Shown one piece after another: positions 9,014 through 18,215 of a stretch of DNA of 64,000 bases. Numbering within the stretch: position 1 is the first letter of the stretch; every line of letters begins with the position of its first letter. A model generated the notes under the pieces. It made no database searches, was not told the DNA's origin, and saw only the letters and a program-made list of their open reading frames with translations. The DNA comes from a virus, in IMG/VR virus record IMGVR_UViG_3300025133_000030, positions 1 through 64,000 of that record; one strand, 5' to 3'. Made by a program: the position numbers and the translations under genes.

Positions 9014-11950
9014 ATGACAAACCCGGTCACCAACAAAGAAATTCTCGAAGCTGCCATGAGAGACGCGAAGGCTGGCAAGGACCGGTTGACACGCGCTCAA
9101 GTCGCTGAAAGCAAATTCACATTGGATCTTACAGCTGAAGCAACAAAAGCAAAATCAGTCAGGGACCTCTCTGGTATTAAAGATACCTTCAAAAGAAAAG
9201 AAGCAATACAAGCAGAACGGACAAGACTGTTAGAAACCGAGCCATGGAAGTCCGAAAACGCGGAGATACAGGCCGAACTCACCGCGGCCAAAGCTGCTCA
9301 CAAGCCAATGGATAGCGAGGTTGCAAAGAAGCTAGCAAGGCAGAAATCAGAACAATCAGGCGTCGCACCACCAGAACCAGACAAGCTTTTAAGTGAAAAG
9401 AAGCTTTTTCAAGAGCAGTGCTTTTTGATAAACAATGCCGAACCCATAGCAGCATACCATAACATGAGAATGAGAAATGACACCGCGGAACAGCATCACA
9501 CCGCGGTGATGGCCAAAAACCCGTACGAAATATTGGGTGTCTGGGATCGTGTCGAGAATGTTCATCTATTATCAAAATTAACACCAGCACAAAAAGCTGT
9601 TTTGGTGCCAAAAATAAAGGTTTACAAAGTCTTCTTTAATGTGGGACCGGCTCAAGGTGCCGGAACCCGACTGCAACACGCCCGCGGTAGAGCAATCAGA
9701 GAGATTCCGATAGTGTTCGACGATCACACTAAGGATTCTGATATAAAAAGAATAACTGAATCACACAAAGGTAGGATGAGTGGCATTGGTATAACCTATT
9801 TCAGGCTAAAAGAAAGGGCATTAAATGAAGCAGAAATAGACAAGAACATGAAATGCAAGATTGGAATAAGAGCCCAAAGTATGGACGAATTCTTACCATC
9901 AACCCCCGCCGATAAAAAGGCTCTCGGCTCTAGAGCAAAGTTTGCAGATTTTTGGTACAAAAACCCAGATTCCCAAATAAAGGTAGCGTTGGGGTGGCAA
10001 ATACCAGCATCTGTTCCGGAAGATTTAATAAGCAAAGAGTTGAGAAATGCAATTCTTTCGTGCACTAGGGTTATATATCTTAACTTGGAGACTTATGATC
10101 TCACATTTAATGAAGATGGTACTGTCTTATTTGAAGGGTCATACAGGTCAAACTCTGAAGCCTTTTTGGATGACCCGGGTTTCAATGTATTTTATTTAGA
10201 TCCCTATACCTATTCTGATGGTTCGTGCAAGGACTCCAGAGATATTGCAACTCAGATAGATGGATATGAAACGAGAATCGAGATCCTTAGAAAAACAATA
10301 AGTCTTAGGGCCGCGGCCCAAAAAAGCCTCGGCAACAGTGACGCCGTATTCAATACTGGCATTAGTTTGGAGGGCGGCGAAGATCCGACAGAGAAGATCA
10401 CCGATGACGCCGACCGGGCCAAACTCAAAGATATCGGATTCAGCGAGAAGGCGTTAAACATGATGACCTATCTCGACCTAAGGAGGATACAGAGTAAAGA
10501 AAATCTTGAGAAAATAGAAGAAGAACTCTCAAGCCTAGTGGCTGAAAAGAACTTATTTGTGAATCAGTATAAATACCATAGATGGTCACACCTATTAACC
10601 TACCTTCGAAAAGAGAGCAAGGTCTATACTGTCGGCGCAGACATAAACACGAGCGCCAAAGCAGGAAAGACGGAGCCTCATTTTAAGTTGGTTATGGGCC
10701 GCGGCACGCCTTCGCCTGCAGGCGCCCGGGCAAGTCAATCTTTTGACTCTCTCAAGGAGAGCATAAGAAAATACATAACAGAGAAAGAACAAGATAATTT
10801 TCAAGCAGCGCTGGAAGGCATCGTGGTTAACAACACCAGATATACTAGAAGCGACCCCAAGTGGGCAGCCCCCCACAAGACGATAGCATTTATTTATTTC
10901 GGCGATCTGGTCGATGCTGCAGTAAAAACGGTAAAACAAAACCCTAAATACAATGAGACTAGAACAGAGGTAGATATAGTTTTGGGCCCCGCTATTGTAT
11001 ATGATGAGCGAGGACAAAGAACAATAGTCAACCTGTCGGATATACCAATATCTCTAACGTTATTTCAGAGTTTTATGTTAAAAAGGTATATTTCTCTAGA
11101 CAGAGGTATTGATGAGAACGTCACCTTGCATCAATTCATATCAGATTGCATGCAGTATTTGTTAAGGGACTCTATCGAAGGGTGTATAAGTTCTCTTCAG
11201 TCGGCTATGAATCGAAAACAATACTTGGCTTTCGGCAATACTATGATCAGGGGATATGAGACAGGCAGAAAGACACTAATAACAAAAGAGGCACTAGCTT
11301 TGCCACATGGTTATTTAAACTTTGACCATCCAGATTTGTATTTTGGTGACACGCCGATTAAAGATCATATCCGAAAATCGTTTGCAGGAAACAAGACGCC
11401 CTTGGAAGAAGTTCCGATATCCAGCGTCAGGTTTCATATGCTCTATCACATGGTTGATGCAATTTTTGCAGGAAGCTCAAAAGAACAAGTATCTCAAGAC
11501 AAAGCTCTTGGGGTATATAGGTTCTTGTTGGGTTCTGACAAAGGGTTGATGAAGAAGGTGACATTTACTCCAACCGACATACAGTATCAAGCAGAGAGTA
11601 ACCAACTTGAAAAGAATGTAAGCGCTAACAAGAGATATAAAAGGCTATACCGGGCAAATATATCATCAATAGGGAACACCATCTTTAGGCCTTCTTCTAA
11701 GGTGTTCATAGATCCAAGTTTTGTGGGGTCTAGTCGGAATGCGAGTGGCGATTTTGGCCTTGATGGGTATTACTTCATAGAAGAAGTAGATCACATATAC
11801 GGAAGAGACACGTATGAGACCAACATACATTGCAATTGGTCAGCGCCAAGTAGGCCACCGTCTAGAGATAGAAAAAACCCAATAATTTCAAAACCAGTCT
11901 TTCCGTCTTTTTATGAGTGCAACGGTTCGACCAACGCTCGCGAATGTTAG
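9014..11950 (+). CDS. Large baseplate or tail structural protein
   Basis: 978 aa, beginning 1 nt after the previous stop. The N-terminal 150 residues are Ala/Lys/Glu-rich and probably coiled coil. The middle contains a long charged helix (around residues 410-530). The C-terminal part (SLTLFQSFMLKRYI, TLHQFISDCMQYLL, and a final GYYFIEEVDHIYG...YETNIHCNW) resembles the strand pattern at the end of baseplate hub proteins. I cannot assign a named T4 homologue; its place in the cluster is the main evidence for a virion role. Confidence 0.5.
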   Translation: MTNPVTNKEILEAAMRDAKAGKDRLTRAQVAESKFTLDLTAEATKAKSVRDLSGIKDTFKRKEAIQAERTRLLETEPWKSENAEIQAELTAAKAAHKPMDSEVAKKLARQKSEQSGVAPPEPDKLLSEKKLFQEQCFLINNAEPIAAYHNMRMRNDTAEQHHTAVMAKNPYEILGVWDRVENVHLLSKLTPAQKAVLVPKIKVYKVFFNVGPAQGAGTRLQHARGRAIREIPIVFDDHTKDSDIKRITESHKGRMSGIGITYFRLKERALNEAEIDKNMKCKIGIRAQSMDEFLPSTPADKKALGSRAKFADFWYKNPDSQIKVALGWQIPASVPEDLISKELRNAILSCTRVIYLNLETYDLTFNEDGTVLFEGSYRSNSEAFLDDPGFNVFYLDPYTYSDGSCKDSRDIATQIDGYETRIEILRKTISLRAAAQKSLGNSDAVFNTGISLEGGEDPTEKITDDADRAKLKDIGFSEKALNMMTYLDLRRIQSKENLEKIEEELSSLVAEKNLFVNQYKYHRWSHLLTYLRKESKVYTVGADINTSAKAGKTEPHFKLVMGRGTPSPAGARASQSFDSLKESIRKYITEKEQDNFQAALEGIVVNNTRYTRSDPKWAAPHKTIAFIYFGDLVDAAVKTVKQNPKYNETRTEVDIVLGPAIVYDERGQRTIVNLSDIPISLTLFQSFMLKRYISLDRGIDENVTLHQFISDCMQYLLRDSIEGCISSLQSAMNRKQYLAFGNTMIRGYETGRKTLITKEALALPHGYLNFDHPDLYFGDTPIKDHIRKSFAGNKTPLEEVPISSVRFHMLYHMVDAIFAGSSKEQVSQDKALGVYRFLLGSDKGLMKKVTFTPTDIQYQAESNQLEKNVSANKRYKRLYRANISSIGNTIFRPSSKVFIDPSFVGSSRNASGDFGLDGYYFIEEVDHIYGRDTYETNIHCNWSAPSRPPSRDRKNPIISKPVFPSFYECNGSTNAREC

Positions 11951-11981
11951 AGTATAGTATATCGAACCGTAGAAGGAAAAA

Positions 11982-13097
11982 GTGAAAATGCCTTTAAAAA
12001 GGAGATTTACAGCAAAGAATGGAGACAGAATTAAAGATCTCCACAAAGGAAGACACCTTTATAGGGCACTCTCTATGCAGGGCATCCCGCCGGATAGGTA
12101 TATTGACCTTTGGGGCCACAAGAGACTGTACGGGAAGATAGATTCAGACAGAAATCCCGTTTCTCTGGCTACAGCAGACGTTTTAGGTACGGTTAGGCAA
12201 GATGAGGAGAACTTTGTACAAGCAGTTGATTTTGTCGCAGATGCTTTTTCTGACCTCAAGGCAGCCTATGAGGAAAAGTCATTAAAGACCGGAGAACTTG
12301 CCTATCTTGAGCCCGTTGTGGGTTACGATAACCCAAGCATAAAATACGATAGCTATATAAGTGCGCTCTTAGACGTTTTTATAACATCTTTGTATTCATC
12401 GGCCGAAGATTCGAAAGTGCATAACTTTGATGATTTTCTAGTGTCGTTTATGGGGTATGTTTCGAAGATAGCGCCAATAACCCCAATATCCAAGGCCCAA
12501 TTTTTAAAATCGTCACACTGTTCTGTCATGACAACAGGCCTTGCGATAGAGTTGTCGACCCTCCCACACGATTCGGACAATGCAAAGGCAGAGAAGTTTC
12601 TGTATGACTCTAATTTCAATCTCTATTCTTCAGCCCTTAAGCAGTTTGGGTTTATTTTCGATAAGAATGCCCCTTGGAGAATCGTTGCGGATATAAGTTC
12701 ATCGAAAATGCAAGAATACATGGAGTTCTATGGCTTGGTATATCGGCCCGGAACAAGCTCAGATTTATTTTCTAAATATTATTTTAAAGCTGGCAACCAA
12801 GATCCTTTCCTTCTCCGGGAGAATCTCTTCTCTGCTTACCGTAGAGTGTTGGCCGAAAAGCCACAATATAAAAAGAATCTATACTGCAAAAACACCATCC
12901 AGAGAGAATCTCTGCTTACGTCCAACTATAATGATATATATTGGATGTATAAATACATTCAAATACGAATGATAGAAACTAACAAAACTATAAGCGAAGC
13001 CAGAATTAAGACGATTTTAAAAAAAGCAGAACAAAAGTATTTTTATATTGACTTAGAAACAGCTTTGGGGTATATTAGTAATCAGTTTCCGAAGTAG
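11982..13097 (+). CDS. Phage structural protein, probably baseplate
   Basis: 371 aa. GTG 11982 is preferred over ATG 11988 because AGAAGG lies at the better distance. The sequence is globular, with a segment QFGFIFDKNAPWRIVADISS near residue 220 that recurs in structural proteins of other marine phages. No catalytic motif is visible. It closes the tail cluster and is 3 nt upstream of the DNA polymerase gene, so late and replication genes meet here without a clear terminator. Confidence 0.45.
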   Translation: MKMPLKRRFTAKNGDRIKDLHKGRHLYRALSMQGIPPDRYIDLWGHKRLYGKIDSDRNPVSLATADVLGTVRQDEENFVQAVDFVADAFSDLKAAYEEKSLKTGELAYLEPVVGYDNPSIKYDSYISALLDVFITSLYSSAEDSKVHNFDDFLVSFMGYVSKIAPITPISKAQFLKSSHCSVMTTGLAIELSTLPHDSDNAKAEKFLYDSNFNLYSSALKQFGFIFDKNAPWRIVADISSSKMQEYMEFYGLVYRPGTSSDLFSKYYFKAGNQDPFLLRENLFSAYRRVLAEKPQYKKNLYCKNTIQRESLLTSNYNDIYWMYKYIQIRMIETNKTISEARIKTILKKAEQKYFYIDLETALGYISNQFPK

Positions 13098-13100
13098 AGT

Positions 13101-14297
13101 ATGATATTTCAAATTATTGACGAAAAAAGCACCTGCCCCAGCGTGTATTCTGGTGGCGAGCTTTTATTAAAAGAACAATTCAACGAAAATATGACAAGCA
13201 CATGGAAGTATAGCCCCTTCTTAGAAGGCGGACAATACGACTGTGCCAGTCTGTATTGTAACGGGGAAAATCTTGATCAGGTGTGCCCACCGGGATTAAG
13301 AGAATCTTGGTCTCAAGCATCTGGGAAGATGGCAGCTTTTCTAAGAGCGTTCAACACGGTAGGTGTGGAATTATCTGAAGCCTGTCTTGTAGATCTTGTT
13401 CCGGATAAGGTTATAAAAAATTACTGCCTTGAGAAGGAGAGAATTATAGAGCATGTTCTTGATAGCCACAAAAAGCCCGAAAATTATGAATTTTTGTATA
13501 ACTCTAGTCAAATTATAGAGGACGTGAAAAGAAGAGAGCTAAAAATAGACCTAGCCGAACTGAACAACACGAGCGCTTCTCCCCGGGCTTTAGCTTTTCG
13601 TAAGAAAATCAATCAATCATCTAGAAAAATCGACTACAACTTGTTTGGATCGAGGACAGGTAGGCTCTCAACGAACAAGGGCTCGTTCCCTATTATGACA
13701 CTAGACAAGGAATTCAGAAAAATAATTAAACCTACTAACGATTTATTTATAGAGTTGGACTTTAATGGCGCAGAGATCAGAACACTCCTTGCTCTCTCTG
13801 GTCAAGGCCAGCCTGACCTAGACATTCATGTTTGGAATTTGGAAAATGCATCGACCGATCTTTCGACGCGTCAAGAGATGAAGGAGAGGTTTTTTGCTTG
13901 GTTATATAATCCGACAGCAAAAGATCAACTTTTGGAAAAGTTCTACAATAGAGACAGAGTAAAGGATGAGTTCTGGGACAAAGAAACTTCTACTATTTCT
14001 ACTATTTTTGGTAGAAAGATCAAGGTAGATGACCGGAGAGCGTTAAACTACATTATACAGTCAACAACAAGTGATATATTGCTTGAACAGGCTTCGCAAA
14101 TAAGGGACATGCTCAAAGGCACAAGCAGCGAGATAGCGTTTTTGATGCACGACTCTATAATTTTAGATTTTTGCTCTGGGGATTCCGGGGTTTTGAAAAA
14201 GATAGTAAATGCTTTCTCAACAACGCGACTGGGAAGATATAAAGCAAACGTTAAGTTAGGTAAAAACTATAAAGACATGAAGGATCTGGAGTTATAA
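13101..14297 (+). CDS. Short family A DNA polymerase
   Basis: 398 aa. The family A palm and fingers motifs are present: TGRLS near residue 187; motif A DFNGAEIR with D220, E225 and R227; motif B with R257, K261, F265 and Y269; an NYIIQSTTSDIL helix; and motif C with H350-D351 (HDS rather than HDE). The N-terminal 150 residues do not show the DEDD residues of a 3'-5' exonuclease, so it should copy DNA without proofreading. At 398 aa it is much shorter than Pol I (928 aa) or T7 polymerase (704 aa). A separate full DnaE is encoded at 26.8 kb, so the role of this enzyme (primer removal, repair or lagging strand) is open. Confidence 0.82.
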   Translation: MIFQIIDEKSTCPSVYSGGELLLKEQFNENMTSTWKYSPFLEGGQYDCASLYCNGENLDQVCPPGLRESWSQASGKMAAFLRAFNTVGVELSEACLVDLVPDKVIKNYCLEKERIIEHVLDSHKKPENYEFLYNSSQIIEDVKRRELKIDLAELNNTSASPRALAFRKKINQSSRKIDYNLFGSRTGRLSTNKGSFPIMTLDKEFRKIIKPTNDLFIELDFNGAEIRTLLALSGQGQPDLDIHVWNLENASTDLSTRQEMKERFFAWLYNPTAKDQLLEKFYNRDRVKDEFWDKETSTISTIFGRKIKVDDRRALNYIIQSTTSDILLEQASQIRDMLKGTSSEIAFLMHDSIILDFCSGDSGVLKKIVNAFSTTRLGRYKANVKLGKNYKDMKDLEL

Positions 14298-14299
14298 CT

Positions 14300-15136
14300 T
14301 TGAAAAACATAATAGGAATAGGAACGGTGGGGTGCTCAGTAGCAAAGGCCTTCTCGGCATATCCGCAGTATAAAATTTACACAATAGACAATGATGGCGA
14401 ACCAGAGAAAGGCTTTTATAAATTGCCTAAACTCAAAACACCAGAGGAGTATGAAAACACGCCAATAAAGCTTGGTAGCTTTTTCAAGGGACTAAAAGGC
14501 GAGTCTTTGGTGGTCTTATCTGGTGCCAGTATTGTCTCCGGTGCAGCCTTGGTTATAATGGAGCAAGTCGCAAGAAAAACTCCTATAAAGGTTTTGTATA
14601 TACAGCCGGAAATGGAGCTTTTGGGAGAAATAAAAACAAAACAAGAAAGAGTGGTGTATAACGTCTTACAACAATATGCACGATCAGCATTGCTTGAAAG
14701 GATGTACCTAGTTTCGAATCCGAGTATTGAATTTGCTGCAGAATCAGCTGGAATATATGATTATCACAGGTTTCTCAATGATTTCATCGCCTCGACAATT
14801 AATATGATTAATATCTTCGACAGGCAACAACCAATATCCTCCACAATGTCACCGCCAGCTAGTGTATCGAGGATTTGTACCCTTAGTGTGGTGTCTCCAG
14901 AAGATAATGAAGAAAAAGTGTTTTTTCCTCTTGACAACACCAGAGAGATACGGTACTATTATTGTATACCTGAGGAAAAACTAAGGACTGATCCTCGATT
15001 ATACAGAAAAGTGGTTGAAGCAGTTAAGCAAAAAATGACAGATTCCACAAAAGTTAGTTATGGTATTTATTCTACCAATTATGAATTTGATTTAATATAC
15101 GGAATCCATTACTCTTCTCGAATCCAATCATCTTAA
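14300..15136 (+). CDS. Possible FtsZ/tubulin-like nucleotide-binding protein
   Basis: 278 aa, TTG start 2 nt after the polymerase stop. The N-terminus KNIIGIGTVGCSVAKAF, then YTIDND, has the form of the FtsZ/tubulin first glycine loop and following acidic strand. Further on, VVLSGASIVSGAALVIMEQVA takes the place of the GAGTGTG tubulin loop and is followed by a strand ending in QPE, as in FtsZ. The tubulin glycine motif is clearly altered, so GTP binding is uncertain. Related proteins occur beside replication genes in other T4-like marine phages as far as I recall. A Rossmann-type dehydrogenase fold is the main alternative. Confidence 0.4.
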   Translation: MKNIIGIGTVGCSVAKAFSAYPQYKIYTIDNDGEPEKGFYKLPKLKTPEEYENTPIKLGSFFKGLKGESLVVLSGASIVSGAALVIMEQVARKTPIKVLYIQPEMELLGEIKTKQERVVYNVLQQYARSALLERMYLVSNPSIEFAAESAGIYDYHRFLNDFIASTINMINIFDRQQPISSTMSPPASVSRICTLSVVSPEDNEEKVFFPLDNTREIRYYYCIPEEKLRTDPRLYRKVVEAVKQKMTDSTKVSYGIYSTNYEFDLIYGIHYSSRIQSS

Positions 15137-15154
15137 AAAAACAAAAGAAAAGTC

Positions 15155-15183
15155 TTTACAAACACATGTTAATGTGTGATAAT
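15155..15183 (+). promoter_or_regulatory. Promoter with spacer inverted repeat before ssb
   Basis: TTTACA (15155-15160) and GATAAT (15178-15183) with a 17-bp spacer. The spacer holds ACACAT-GTTA-ATGTGT (15162-15177), a perfect 6-bp inverted repeat that could be an operator. A TGT precedes the -10. Confidence 0.5.
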
Positions 15184-15191
15184 AAATTTAG

Positions 15192-15215
15192 CAAGTCGGG
15201 ATATTAGCCGACTTG
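15192..15215 (+). promoter_or_regulatory. Stem-loop in the ssb mRNA leader
   Basis: CAAGTCGG (15192-15199) is the exact reverse complement of CCGACTTG (15208-15215), giving an 8-bp stem with an 8-nt loop between the promoter and the ssb ribosome-binding site. T4 gp32 represses its own translation by binding a structured leader; the same could happen here. Confidence 0.45.
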
Positions 15216-15252
15216 ACTTTAGCCAATGAGCACAAAAAACAAGGAGATTATC

Positions 15253-16020
15253 ATGGCACTTAATTTAGATCGCATGCGCGAAAAATTGAACTCTGTTACC
15301 GGCAAGGGTGGCAACAAGAATGAGTTCTGGAAGCCGAACGACGGCGAAAACAATATTAGAATTGTTCCGACTCCCGATGGAGATCCATTTAAGGAGAAGT
15401 TCTTTCACTATAACGTAACACAGGGTGGGTTCCTTTGCCCTAAGCGAAACTTCGGGGACAATTGCCCTGTCTGTAATTTTGCTAACAAGCTTTGGAATGA
15501 AGGTACAGAAGATAGTAAGAAGATGGCAAAAGACCTCTTCGCCAAACAACGCTTCTTTTCCCCTGTCCTCGTACGAGGCGAAGAGGATCAGGGAGTTCGA
15601 ATTTGGGGCTACGGAAAGATGGCATATGAAAAGTTGCTGACAATTGTTCTAGATCCGGATTACGGAGATATTACTGATCCTGACGACGGCAACGACCTTA
15701 AAATCATGTATGGCAAGCCAGCAGGCGCTAGTTTTCCTCGTACTGACATTCGACCACGACCTCGCAAGACGGTACTTTGTGACGATGCAGTGGGTGGCGA
15801 AGAGAGATGCGCTGAGTTACTTGAGACGGTGCCAGAGGTTGACAAACTGTTTGAGAGAAAGACCCCTGAAGAGGTAAAGACCATGCTCGACCAACATCTC
15901 GCAGATGGAACAGGCAACGACGAAGTCGAGCGCTACGGTGCAACCCGATCGGACACATCGACACCCGCCGGAACATCAGATGCGGTTGAAGCAGCATTTA
16001 ATGACCTGTTGAACAACTAA
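15253..16020 (+). CDS. Single-stranded DNA-binding protein (T4 gp32-like)
   Basis: 255 aa. ATG 15253 is chosen over ATG 15226 because AAGGAG (15241-15246) lies 6 nt before it. The protein starts MALNLDRMREKLNSV, has NIRIVPTPDGDPFKEKFFHYNV, then a zinc site FLCPKRNFGDNCPVCNFA, as in gp32, where a zinc subdomain sits in the OB-fold. The C-terminal 40 residues are acidic and end in AFNDLLNN, the tail used to recruit replication partners. The next gene is UvsX, 10 nt downstream, a functional pairing as in T4. Confidence 0.85.
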   Translation: MALNLDRMREKLNSVTGKGGNKNEFWKPNDGENNIRIVPTPDGDPFKEKFFHYNVTQGGFLCPKRNFGDNCPVCNFANKLWNEGTEDSKKMAKDLFAKQRFFSPVLVRGEEDQGVRIWGYGKMAYEKLLTIVLDPDYGDITDPDDGNDLKIMYGKPAGASFPRTDIRPRPRKTVLCDDAVGGEERCAELLETVPEVDKLFERKTPEEVKTMLDQHLADGTGNDEVERYGATRSDTSTPAGTSDAVEAAFNDLLNN

Positions 16021-16030
16021 GGAGTGAATT

Positions 16031-17152
16031 ATGCCAAAGGTAAGTAGAATCAAAACGGGCAAAATCTCTATGGAAGAGATGCGCAGACTGATAAACAAGA
16101 AGGCAGGCCATGAGGTTGCGCATAGTTTGGCAAAAGATAATCCAACAGAGGTCAAGGAGTGGATTCCAACCGGCTCGCGCTGGTTGGATTCCATAATCTG
16201 TAAGGGAAGCCAAGCAGGCATTCCGGTAGGTAAAATCTCCGAAATAGCTGGACTCGAAGCAACTGGCAAGTCATACATGGCAACTCAGATTGCCGCAAAC
16301 GCTCAGAAGATGGGAATCGATGTCGTATACTTCGACTCGGAGTCAGCCATTGACCCGGGCTTTTTGCAAAGAGCAGGATGCAATTTGGATACTATGATGT
16401 ACGTCCAAGCAGAGAGTGTAGAGTTTGTACTTGAGACTATCGAAGAATTATTAGCCACAGATAATAAGTGGCTGTTCATTTGGGATTCTCTAGCTCTAAC
16501 TCCTGCAATCTCTGATATCGAGGGCGACTTTAATCCACAATCATCGATGGCAGTCAAGGCAAGAATCCTCGCAAAGGGCATGTCCAAGTTGACTGTTCCG
16601 ATTGCCAACAAGCAGGCTACCTTCTTAGTGCTTAATCAACTTAAGACTAATATCACCCGCTCTCCATCCGAGGCTATGACAACACCTTATGTCACCCCCG
16701 GCGGAAAGGCGATGCATTATGCCTATTCCTTGAGGGTGTGGCTTACCGGCCGCAAGGCGAAGGCTAGCTTCGTGGTTGATGAGAACGGTTTCCGAGTTGG
16801 TTCTGAGGTTAAAGCAAAATTAGAAAAATCTAGATTTGGTACTGCGGGTCGACATTGTAATTTTAAGATCTTGTGGGGCGACTCTGAGAATATTGGGGTT
16901 CAAGACGAGGAGAGTTGGTTCGACGCAATTCAAATATCTGACAGTATTAAGAATTCAGGAGCATGGTTCTCTCTAACTCTAGGGGATGGAACAGAAAAGA
17001 AATTTCAGCGTAAAAACTGGCTAACAATGTTGCAGGACGAGCAATTTAGAGGCAGAGTATTGCAGATCATCGATGAAGATGTTATAATGAAATTTGATAA
17101 CAGGACAGGCAAAGCTACAGATTACTATGATGAAGAAGAGAAGAATGAGTAA
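16031..17152 (+). CDS. uvsX: UvsX/RecA-like recombinase
   Basis: 373 aa. Walker A GLEATGKS at residues 74-81, a YFDSESAIDP strand, WLFIWDSLAL (Walker B-like) and LVLNQLKTNI all fit RecA/UvsX. It forms a filament on single-stranded DNA and carries out ATP-dependent strand exchange in recombination-dependent replication. GGKAMHYAYSLRVWL corresponds to loop 2 and the following strand. The C-terminus ends in an acidic stretch. The stop overlaps the next start by 8 nt, and the gene follows the gp32-like gene. Confidence 0.92.
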   Translation: MPKVSRIKTGKISMEEMRRLINKKAGHEVAHSLAKDNPTEVKEWIPTGSRWLDSIICKGSQAGIPVGKISEIAGLEATGKSYMATQIAANAQKMGIDVVYFDSESAIDPGFLQRAGCNLDTMMYVQAESVEFVLETIEELLATDNKWLFIWDSLALTPAISDIEGDFNPQSSMAVKARILAKGMSKLTVPIANKQATFLVLNQLKTNITRSPSEAMTTPYVTPGGKAMHYAYSLRVWLTGRKAKASFVVDENGFRVGSEVKAKLEKSRFGTAGRHCNFKILWGDSENIGVQDEESWFDAIQISDSIKNSGAWFSLTLGDGTEKKFQRKNWLTMLQDEQFRGRVLQIIDEDVIMKFDNRTGKATDYYDEEEKNE

Positions 17153-18149
17153 CAAAAGACTAATGATTGTTGATGCCAACAACCAATTTTTGAGATCTTA
17201 TATTGTGGACCCCAGCATTTCAAGTCACGGTGAGCCTATTGGTGGCTCGAAGGGATTTCTGAAGATACTTAACAAGTTGACAAGAATTATTAACCCATAC
17301 ATGACAGTTGTTGTTTGGGACGGTCAAGGTGGGTCACAAAAAAGAAGAGCAGTCAACAAGAATTATAAGGCAGGTCGAAAGCCGGTAACCATCAACCCCA
17401 AGGTTAAGACGTATCGCCTGAATCGAGGCCACGGCTCAGAGATGACACCAGAACAGGAAGCTGAAAACCGAGCTTGGCAGCAATTCAGAGTTGTGGAGTA
17501 TATTAATCAGACCCCAATGGTCCAATTCATGGAGCCCAATGTCGAAGCGGACGATGTAATTTCTTATGTATCTCAGATGTCGTCTTTTAAAGATTGGCAA
17601 AAGGTCATAGTCTCTAGTGATAAAGACTTTATCCAACTGCTTGATTCCAACACTATATTGTATAGGCCAACTCAGAAGGAAGTTCTAAACAAGAATAAGA
17701 TTATTGAACGGTTTGGGATACACCCAAATAATTTTGCCATATCTAGGGCTATGGCAGGTGATGCGAGCGACAAACTCCCGGGTGTCCCCGGGGTAGGGTT
17801 AGCAACGGTAGCAAAGAGGTTCAAACAATTAATAAAGCCAGAAGAAGTACTTCTTGATGAACTAGAGGCGTATTGCAGGCAGGTAGATTCAGACGAATCT
17901 AACAATGTAGGAATCTATGCCAAGATTCTAGACCACTTTGACACGGTCAAGGAGAACTATAAAATCATGCAACTCTCCTCGCCGATGTTATCCATACAGG
18001 GGAAGACTAGAATCAATGAAACCTTCAGAGATTACCAGCCAGCCTTCAATAAAACTGGCCTCAGGACAGAGATGTTCAAAGATGGCACTGGTGAGATCTC
18101 CTTGAATGATATGTTTGAGAATTTTAATCGATTAATTTCTGCTTTTTAG
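17145..18149 (+). CDS. 5'-3' exonuclease / RNase H (FEN-like)
   Basis: 334 aa. ATG 17145, overlapping the uvsX stop, is preferred because the conserved N-terminal strand (LMIVDANNQFLRS) follows at once. The acidic metal sites are visible: MIVDANN, VVVWDGQGG, PNVEADDVISYV, VIVSSDKDFIQLL and AGDASDKLPGVPGVGLATV (the helix-three-turn segment). This is the T4 rnh / T5 exonuclease family, which removes RNA primers and flaps. It lies between uvsX and the helicase, and completes a lagging-strand set. Confidence 0.9.
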   Translation: MSNKRLMIVDANNQFLRSYIVDPSISSHGEPIGGSKGFLKILNKLTRIINPYMTVVVWDGQGGSQKRRAVNKNYKAGRKPVTINPKVKTYRLNRGHGSEMTPEQEAENRAWQQFRVVEYINQTPMVQFMEPNVEADDVISYVSQMSSFKDWQKVIVSSDKDFIQLLDSNTILYRPTQKEVLNKNKIIERFGIHPNNFAISRAMAGDASDKLPGVPGVGLATVAKRFKQLIKPEEVLLDELEAYCRQVDSDESNNVGIYAKILDHFDTVKENYKIMQLSSPMLSIQGKTRINETFRDYQPAFNKTGLRTEMFKDGTGEISLNDMFENFNRLISAF

Positions 18150-18151
18150 TC

Positions 18152-18180
18152 TTGCCAAACCGATCCAACTGTGCTATTAT
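18152..18180 (+). promoter_or_regulatory. Promoter before the helicase gene
   Basis: TTGCCA (18152-18157) and TATTAT (18175-18180) with a 17-bp spacer and TGC before the -10. The helicase ATG follows 35 nt later. Confidence 0.5.
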
Positions 18181-18215
18181 TATAAGAGATCAAAAAAGAA
18201 AAAAAGGTATAACCC

